Part shown: positions 59,653 to 64,000 of the stretch, piece after piece
Numbering within the stretch: the first letter of the stretch is position 1
Layout: each line of letters begins with the position of its first letter
NCBI GenBank assembly: GCA_021234155.1
Contig: JAJEKV010000126.1
Coordinates: 1,919,771 to 1,983,770, forward strand
Origin: Isoetes taiwanensis
Lineage: Eukaryota; Streptophyta; Lycopodiopsida; Isoetales; Isoetaceae
Reading direction: 5' to 3'
DNA length: 64,000 nt
The notes under the pieces: generated by a model
Told to the model about the DNA's origin: nothing
Database searches by the model: none
What the model saw: the letters and a program-made list of their open reading frames with translations, nothing else
Program-made: the position numbers and the translations under genes

Positions 59653-62559
59653 TTTTTTGTTTGTTTAGCAGGGTTGCCTAACCCCCCCTGCACAAAAGGC
59701 TGCAATTCTAGCTATGCCACGTGTCGTGCCACGTCACCCAAAATCAATTTGGGCCGTCCGATTATGTAATTTCGGATCGTAGGGCCAGGGAAATTAGAAA
59801 ACCCAAGAAATTCTCTGCCCGGAGTTTGGCGCTCGATCTCGATCTTGGCTGGCACTCGCCTTGGCTATGGCGGCCCGTCCTGGCTGGCTATGGAGGCTTT
59901 TTTATTTTTTTTTTGGGCATACCTGTTCTCCAGAGATCGAGGAACCCATGGTCAATTTTCGTCGGGGCCTATCTTGGCAAATCTGGAACTGTCTGATAGC
60001 ATTTTGGTGAGTTTGTACGCCGAAACTGGCAATACATGAGTAGAATGATCGAAAACTGGGGATCCTATCGCCATGAACTGTTGGTGTTGTTGGCCGTTGC
60101 AGCCGATTAGGGCATCGATGTTCGCTTCCGATATTCAAGAGCGTAGATGGAGTTTTACATATGATATTCAATGGCTAGAGATGTTGCTCCGGTGAAAGAG
60201 TATAGTATAGGTATGCGATCACAACTAGAATTTTGTACTCTATGCAAAGATTCAATAGAACAACTAGATCACAACTAGAACACTTGGTGGACCTAACTTC
60301 TTACATGGAAATGAAAGGTCTTGTAAATGAATGATGCACGGACTTCGCTTATGTTTCCATTGTTTTGTAGATGTATGCTTATGATTCTACAATATTCTTT
60401 ACAAAAGCATATCTGCTAGGATTCTACATACCGATGGAATAAATTCACATTTAATTACCTATGTGAATAATTGTTTGTACACATCCGGGCCGGTTCCCAT
60501 GTGAGCTTATTAAGGTGATTTCGGCGAGGCCAAGTCTACCAATCTGAAGGTCATGTTGTACCAAGTCGTGTAACAAGCGAAGATCCCGATGATGGTTTTA
60601 AACCAACAACCCAAGTTCAAGTATTAATGCTTTAGTTGTAAAAGATGCTTTTTCCGGATGATTAATTAATTAGGTTGGTTTGCGGTTTCTAGAAATCTTC
60701 AAATGACTTTAACATCTTAGCATCAAGTCTCACGGCAAAGAAGGGTCTTAGACTACATTGGTTATCTTGAGAAGTGCCGATTCCACCAAAGGTGTGTTGC
60801 AATGTGATTAATTTATTTCAAATCATGCTTCAGATAGATGCACACCGCTGATTGTAGGGTTGGGATTCTCGCAGAATCTTTCCCTTCGAGATGGGCACGT
60901 CCAATGGAGTTCTCGAGCCAAATCGAGCCCGCCACGCATGAAATATTAGGCGATTCTTTAAGGTACATGCCATGCATTGCGTATAGACTACATTTGAAAC
61001 AGATATTAAAAGCAAGGAATAGTAATGTGTACAAAAGAAGTTTTTTTTTTCTTAAGTAGATGTATAATGACCCTTGTCTATGTTGAACGATCTAAAATGC
61101 ATCTTTGGTTAGATGGTACTATCGTGTGCATGCATGCATCTTTGTTCTATTATCAAATGCTATGCATTTATGCTTTCATTAAATAAATCACGTTTTGTCT
61201 GCTTAAACATGAATATGATTTCAACATGAACATGATTTCGTTAAGATATCCACAAATTCATAACTATAGCTCGCTTTTGGAGCAGGATAGAGGAAATTGG
61301 GTATACAAATCCACCGTGAGAATTCATTGGAATTCATCCCAGCGCATAAGGATATGACGCCCGGATGGGTAACCCGAGAAGCACAAGTTGGCACATGGTT
61401 CCATCAAGTAGTGCTTTTATGCCGTGTTTAATCCTCTGTTTTTGTTGCTCGGATATTTTCCTTCAACAAGACATTACGGGGCTCTTAGGCGGCGACATGT
61501 TTGCTTATGATCTACCCGCAATGATAAACTTAGCGGATAGAAAACAATGAAGTCTCAAATTTACTACATTGGCCATTCTGCTCAAATCAAAGTTCGTAAT
61601 TAACTTTGTCCGATAACGGTACCGGTATGGGCAAAGGTCAGTTCATTCTATCTACCACTATAACCAAGGTGAAGATCTATGATACGATCTTGCAATAATC
61701 GAATCATTTGCGCCTCTTTGGCATAGAGCTCATAGTTGGAACGAAAGATGAAAACATCCGGTATATTGCTTGATGCGCATAAGGCCCCAAAATGGGTGGA
61801 GTAAAATGTTGCGAATGACATGCCTACATCAAAGATCAATATAATTTCTGTAAGGAACACTCAACTAGTTCCTGCCATGCAAAACATTCATGCTGCATCC
61901 TGGACCTAAGGATTGACAACCTAGTGAAAACTTTACACCAACGAAACTAATGATCCAGCTTTACAGGGAAACAGACCCCTTTTATGGTCAATAAATATTC
62001 ATATTTTGCTTACAAGCGTGAGTCTAATCATATCTCTCTTGCTTATGCCATGTTCCTTTAAAATGGTAATAGGTGTTCATTATGCCAATTTGCTCTACGC
62101 AGCATATGCCATGAAGAAAATGGGATTCCCCTAATGTGAATAGTATTGTGTCTAAAATCAGAAATTTGCAGCCTATCATTAGGTTAATTTGGATAGCATA
62201 TTATACATGGTGGTACCACCACTCTGAAACATCATAAATTGAGGTGGCATTGCTGGCTTGGCATGTGACAAGGCTTGCCACATAGGGTATCTGCTTGGGA
62301 TACTGCCACGTGGAATGCATTCAATAGCCTTTGGGGACGTTAACATGACCGCCATTTAGATTATTTGCTACGTGACCAATGGACACCCCTCCCCTATGGC
62401 TTCTCCCCTCGTATCCCCGAGACACCATATAGCACTTACCAAGTATGCCTTTTTGAAGGTTTCAAAATTCTACCACAAGACCCCCTCCACAAATAATAAC
62501 CCCGACTTTAAGCCTTGTATGGTTCCATATTCATAAGGAACGTGTTTGACTTCTTGGCT
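59653..62559. other. Intergenic region, no gene recognised
   Basis: A cacgtgtc word (G-box/ABRE-like) and two further cacgt words occur near 59716-59737, followed by GC-richer sequence to about 60130 that could be promoter or leader, but I find no convincing coding exon. Frames at 61365-61550 and 61648-61860 have no recognised motif. Confidence 0.4.
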
Positions 62560-63390
62560 GCTAAATGCACTATGGTAGCATTACCGGCATTTATCGCCCT
62601 TATGAAGGGTGAAGGTGCCACCTCATCTTTACTATCGGCAGAATTCTTTTTTACTTTATGGGATCTGGCCTGTATTGATCGCATCTCTTCGGCCCATCTT
62701 TCTCGATTAATTTCCAGGCTGTGCATAAATGTTCGATAACGTAACAAAGGCTCCCGCTACATCTTGATAAGTCGATCACAAAGTCCAAAACATGTTCGCT
62801 AATTAATTAAAATCAACCCTACATGCCCGAAGAAAAGATTTCCATACCACAATGGATGCTTCAAATGGCATTCCTTGAATAAGGTTTCGGCTGATCAGCC
62901 CATCCAAAGATGGCCAAGGAGATCGATAACACAAGCATAATGAAGCTCACGTGGGGCGATGCCATGTTCGAAGCCATGGTAAGAACCCGGTGATATCCTT
63001 CATCTAATAATCCTCCATGGTTGCACGCGAAAAGAATGGCGAAGAAAAAGTAACTTCATTAGGTTTTGCGCCTTTTTGCTGCATGCTCTTGAACAGCATA
63101 ATGGATTCTTTTGCATCCCTATGCTGACAGTATGCAGTTATGATCGTATTCCATACAGCCACATCACATGAGGATATCCTATCAAATAATTTACGTGCAT
63201 CATTTATACCCCCACATTTTGCATACATGTCGGTGAGTGCACTATGAATAAAAGTATCCGTTTCACATCCATTTGTCTTGATCGGTCGTGGATCTTCTTT
63301 CCTTGTTCCATATCTCGAATGCTAGCACGTGCATCGAGAACACTAATAGAAGTGATGCTGTTTGGCAGACACCATAATAACACATTGTCG
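62560..63390 (-). pseudogene. PLS-class PPR protein, C-terminal part, multiply frameshifted
   Basis: Read on the minus strand from 63390, a PPR unit is seen with 'RDMEQGKKIHD', then after a shift 'TNGCETDTFIHSALTDMYAK', then the open piece 63228-63004 with 'GGINDARKLFDRISSCDVAV', 'WNTIITAYCQHRDAKESIML' and 'KGAKPNEVTF'. After another shift come 'ACNHGGLLDEGYH', 'LHYACVIDLLGHL', 'MPFEASIVVWKSFLRAC' and, near 62690, 'RWAEEMRSIQARSHKVKKN', i.e. the L2/S2 and E/E+ motifs. Such proteins act in mitochondria or plastids, often in RNA editing. At least four frameshifts or stops; no DYW domain was found. Confidence 0.8.
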
Positions 63391-63639
63391 CTATAATGGA
63401 ACTTTTATAGGAAAGTAAACAAGATAAATACAAAAAACACAAAGAAACCCCAAACTTGGGTCCGATTCCATATTATGGTACGAGTTCACGATAGAAGGCA
63501 ACGCGATCATGGTCGTGAGGAGGGCGCTTCACGCCGGTCTGCCGTGATGCTCTCGTGGATCAAGGGACGTGAAGCAATCGTCGATCGTGTCGCCGATCAC
63601 GACGGCGGACTTCCAGCCGAACAAGACGCTGCAAATGTA

Positions 63640-63943
63640 GCCGGTTCAAAACGTCGCGCCGGAATCAACATGTCAATAATTCACAGCCTTTCAGACCGAT
63701 TTCTATCTTTCATTACACCATCGAAGCACAACACATTCGAAAACATAATTTTGCTCTTCTTTGTTTTACTCTGAAAAAATGGATAATTATTGAGCATCTC
63801 TATTATTAAGTAGCCGGTTCAAAACGTGCCGCAATCAAGAGGTCAATAATTCAGAGCTTCGCATTGAATATTTAAGGTAAAACACCATCGAAGCACAATA
63901 CATCTGAAAACAAAATTTTGCTCTTCTTTGTTCCTTCTGTGGA
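63640..63943. repeat. 173-bp tandem duplication
   Basis: gccggttcaaaacgt at 63640 recurs at 63813; the words 'gtcaataattca.agc', 'caccatcgaagcacaa' and 'attttgctcttctttgtt' are also shared. Two diverged copies. The open frame 63475-63774 overlaps copy 1 and has no recognised motif. Confidence 0.85.
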
Positions 63944-64000
63944 CATACTAGCACGCATTAATATTTTATAATTCTTTCCTTTGCCTCAACCCTGCCCTTC

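Noticed and set aside
63475-63774. 99-codon plus-strand frame at the right end
   Set aside because: Overlaps a 173-bp tandem duplication and has no recognisable motif.

Overview
The window looks like transposon-dense nuclear DNA of a land plant. The support is a Ty3/gypsy chromovirus with a C-terminal chromodomain, plant L1-type LINE 3' ends with poly(A), a miniature LTR element primed by initiator-Met tRNA, and a decayed PLS-class pentatricopeptide (PPR) gene. The several LINEs with L1/Tx1-like ORF1 lacking zinc knuckles would be unusual for a flowering plant, so a fern or other non-seed plant is my guess; the species is not established. No intact host gene was recognised.

Layout. 1-5.3 kb: two 19-bp minisatellite arrays embedded in a ~0.8-kb repeat, ending in a long (CT)n tract. 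5.6-6.1 kb: a 156-bp tandem repeat. 6.9-14.1 kb: a chromovirus lacking a 5' LTR, with broken gag-protease-RT, an open RNase H-integrase-chromodomain frame and a 1.58-kb 3' LTR. 14.1-17.9 kb: intergenic, small duplications and a possible SINE. 18.0-21.9 kb: LINE D on the plus strand with an (AAAT)n tail.

22.8-44.0 kb is the core: six LINE bodies or fragments (E, 1, a 132-bp fragment, A, B, C), all on the minus strand. Almost every boundary is a (GA)n tract, including the 5' ends of truncated copies. A ~3.1-kb block (B1) lies between A and B and recurs (B2) after C. In four elements (A, C, D, E) ORF1 ends in TAG; in A, D and E ORF2 continues in the same frame exactly nine codons before the first Trp-Asn of the endonuclease, and D and E have no ATG there. 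In B that codon is TAT, fusing the ORFs. This suggests ORF2 is made by amber read-through, and that the family inserts into TC/GA microsatellites; both are inferences.

47.9-64 kb: LINE F fragment with an (ATTCT)n tail, a 335-bp TRIM, an AT-rich repeat, a broken gene resembling Uma2-type PD-(D/E)XK nucleases, two poly(A) L1 fragments, a fold-back element, and a PPR pseudogene. Positions were read by eye; repeat and element edges may be off by some tens of bases.
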